Assembly (NCBI GenBank): GCA_020445005.1
Contig: JAGRHM010000343.1
Location: forward strand, 1 to 7,963
Source of the DNA: Candidatus Competibacteraceae bacterium
Lineage (GTDB): Bacteria; Pseudomonadota; Gammaproteobacteria; Competibacterales; Competibacteraceae
Reading direction: 5' to 3'
Length of the DNA: 7,963 nucleotides
The notes under the pieces were generated by a model. That model was not told the origin of the DNA. It worked only from the letters and a program-made list of their open reading frames with translations, and ran no database searches. The translations under genes were made by a program, and so were the position numbers. Positions within the stretch are counted from its first letter, which is position 1; the number at the start of each line of letters is the position of its first letter. This document shows, piece by piece, positions 7,388-7,963 of the stretch.

Positions 7388-7676
7388 TCACGCACCAATT
7401 CGGTGACGTGATGGTAGTGGCTATCTGGATCGATGCCGCCGTCCCGGTGGAGCAGTTCGACGGATCTGCCGAGCAGCCCACCCTGTGCGTTGAATTCCTG
7501 TACCGCCATTTCTGCGGCCGCAAAGGCATTGCGCGATACGGCTGGGTCACCGAGGAGAAATCACCAACGAATCCAATGCGGATCGGCGGCTCTGCAGCAA
7601 CAGTGTGGCTCGCTCCTCTCAGGAGGAGGAAGCAACCCGCGAATAGTATCCTCAATAATCTGAAAGGCTGATTCAT
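7375..7676 (-). pseudogene. 5' remnant of an ABC-type periplasmic substrate-binding protein (branched-chain amino acid/amide type fold)
   Basis: Starting at ATG 7676, with GGAG 5 nt upstream, the protein opens with a signal peptide (basic start, hydrophobic LFAGCFLLL, likely cleavage after TVAA) and the first strand of a type I periplasmic binding protein (PPIRIGFVGDFSSVTQ). After residue 45 the homologous sequence moves one frame: AVSRNAFAAAEMAVQEFNAQ, then GGLLGRSVELLHRDGGIDP and ELVRDQRY before TGA at 7377-7375. EFNAQGGLLGR and ELVRDQR fit well with the usual EiNaaGGvlGr and LvrdekV of this family. One missing G in the CAGCC at 7544-7540 explains the shift. About 100 residues remain of a family usually near 350-420; the rest is absent and helical sensor sequence follows. 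Such proteins deliver ligands to a transporter or to a partner sensor; here the natural partner would have been HK2. It cannot be functional as it stands. Confidence 0.8.
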
Positions 7677-7963
7677 TGGCTCTCCATCACAGGCTGATTG
7701 GGCAAATCTTAGTGTTGCGATTGCCGTCTCCTGTCGGCGCTAACTCCCTGAGCAATGACCACACAGTCTACACATGAGATTCGGACTGAGGGTTAAACGC
7801 ATCCCAAAAGGCGGTTCACCAAGTCTTTGGAGTATCGGCGAGAGCTAAGAAAACTTTAGTTGGAAGTTCTGATTGACGGTACTGGCCAGCCGCCCCGTCT
7901 TGCCGTTTACTAGACTCGCTCCTTAATAATTCTCGTGAGTTATAAGTTCTCAATAACTTGTTG
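7677..7963. other. Upstream intergenic region with no supportable gene
   Basis: No open frame longer than about 25 codons with coding character is seen on either strand. The region is more AT-rich near the right edge than the genes are. On the minus strand TTGAGA (7952-7947), then a 17-nt spacer and ATTATT (7929-7924), is a weak promoter candidate for the substrate-binding protein and HK2 unit, with a poor -10 match. GGAG at 7685-7682 is the ribosome binding site of the remnant gene. No terminator, tRNA or insertion-sequence end is recognised. Confidence 0.4.
7938..7958. repeat. Short inverted repeat near the right edge
   Basis: Arms AGTTAT (7938-7943) and ATAACT (7953-7958) are perfect reverse complements around a 9-nt loop, and overlap the -35 of the weak promoter candidate. 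It could be an operator, but arms of 6 bp in AT-rich DNA are not significant alone. Confidence 0.25.

Noticed and set aside
7302..7676. 124-residue protein read straight through from the substrate-binding protein start
   Set aside because: Only the first 45 residues are homologous; beyond the frameshift it is a nonsense frame (PYRAMPLRPQKWRYRN) antagonistic to the clear family sequence in the next frame.
7774..7848. 24-codon plus-strand frame in the upstream region
   Set aside because: It has no ribosome binding site, no recognisable motif and a length expected by chance.
7677..7963. Insertion-sequence remnant or attachment site as cause of the gene decay
   Set aside because: No terminal inverted repeats, target duplication, transposase motif or tRNA fragment is visible here.

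Overview
The window reads entirely on the minus strand as one bacterial signal-transduction cluster. GC content is moderate to high. The tandem PAS histidine kinases, CheY-like receivers and GGDEF output suggest a proteobacterium, probably gamma or beta; this lineage is inferred from style and codon use, not from a marker gene. I see no RNA gene, CRISPR array, transposase or integrase.

In transcription order, right to left: 7963-7677 is upstream DNA with no supportable gene. 7676-7375 is the 5' remnant of a periplasmic ABC-type substrate-binding protein, truncated and frameshifted. It runs abruptly into 7387-6992, an alpha-helical sensor segment. A further frameshift leads into 6980-4623, a membrane-anchored PAS-PAS-PAS histidine kinase (called HK2 here). 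HK2 loses its last beta-strand and tail to a one-base shift near 4654; the lost tail can be read in another frame down to 4510. HK2 also has Ser in place of a Gly in the G1 box of its ATPase domain. Together these make the upstream unit look like a decaying pseudogene, or a region of poor sequence.

Next comes an intact operon. 4326-1951 is a soluble histidine kinase (HK1) with a CdaR-type sugar-diacid recognition domain, three PAS domains and a complete HisKA/HATPase core. 1882-1490 is a stand-alone receiver with a GTG start. From 1490 past the left edge runs a REC-GAF-PAS-GGDEF protein, translationally coupled to the receiver by a TGATG overlap. HK1 and HK2 are paralogs over their C-terminal halves.

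Inferred working model: HK1 senses a small cytoplasmic ligand (possibly a sugar diacid or related acid) and phosphorylates the small receiver, the REC-GGDEF protein, or both. The output would be cyclic-di-GMP. HK2 and the substrate-binding protein probably once formed a second input, from the periplasm, to the same receivers. No wholly new system can be proven from this sequence. The most unusual items are the CdaR-type domain on a histidine kinase and the stepwise decay of the second kinase next to its intact paralog.
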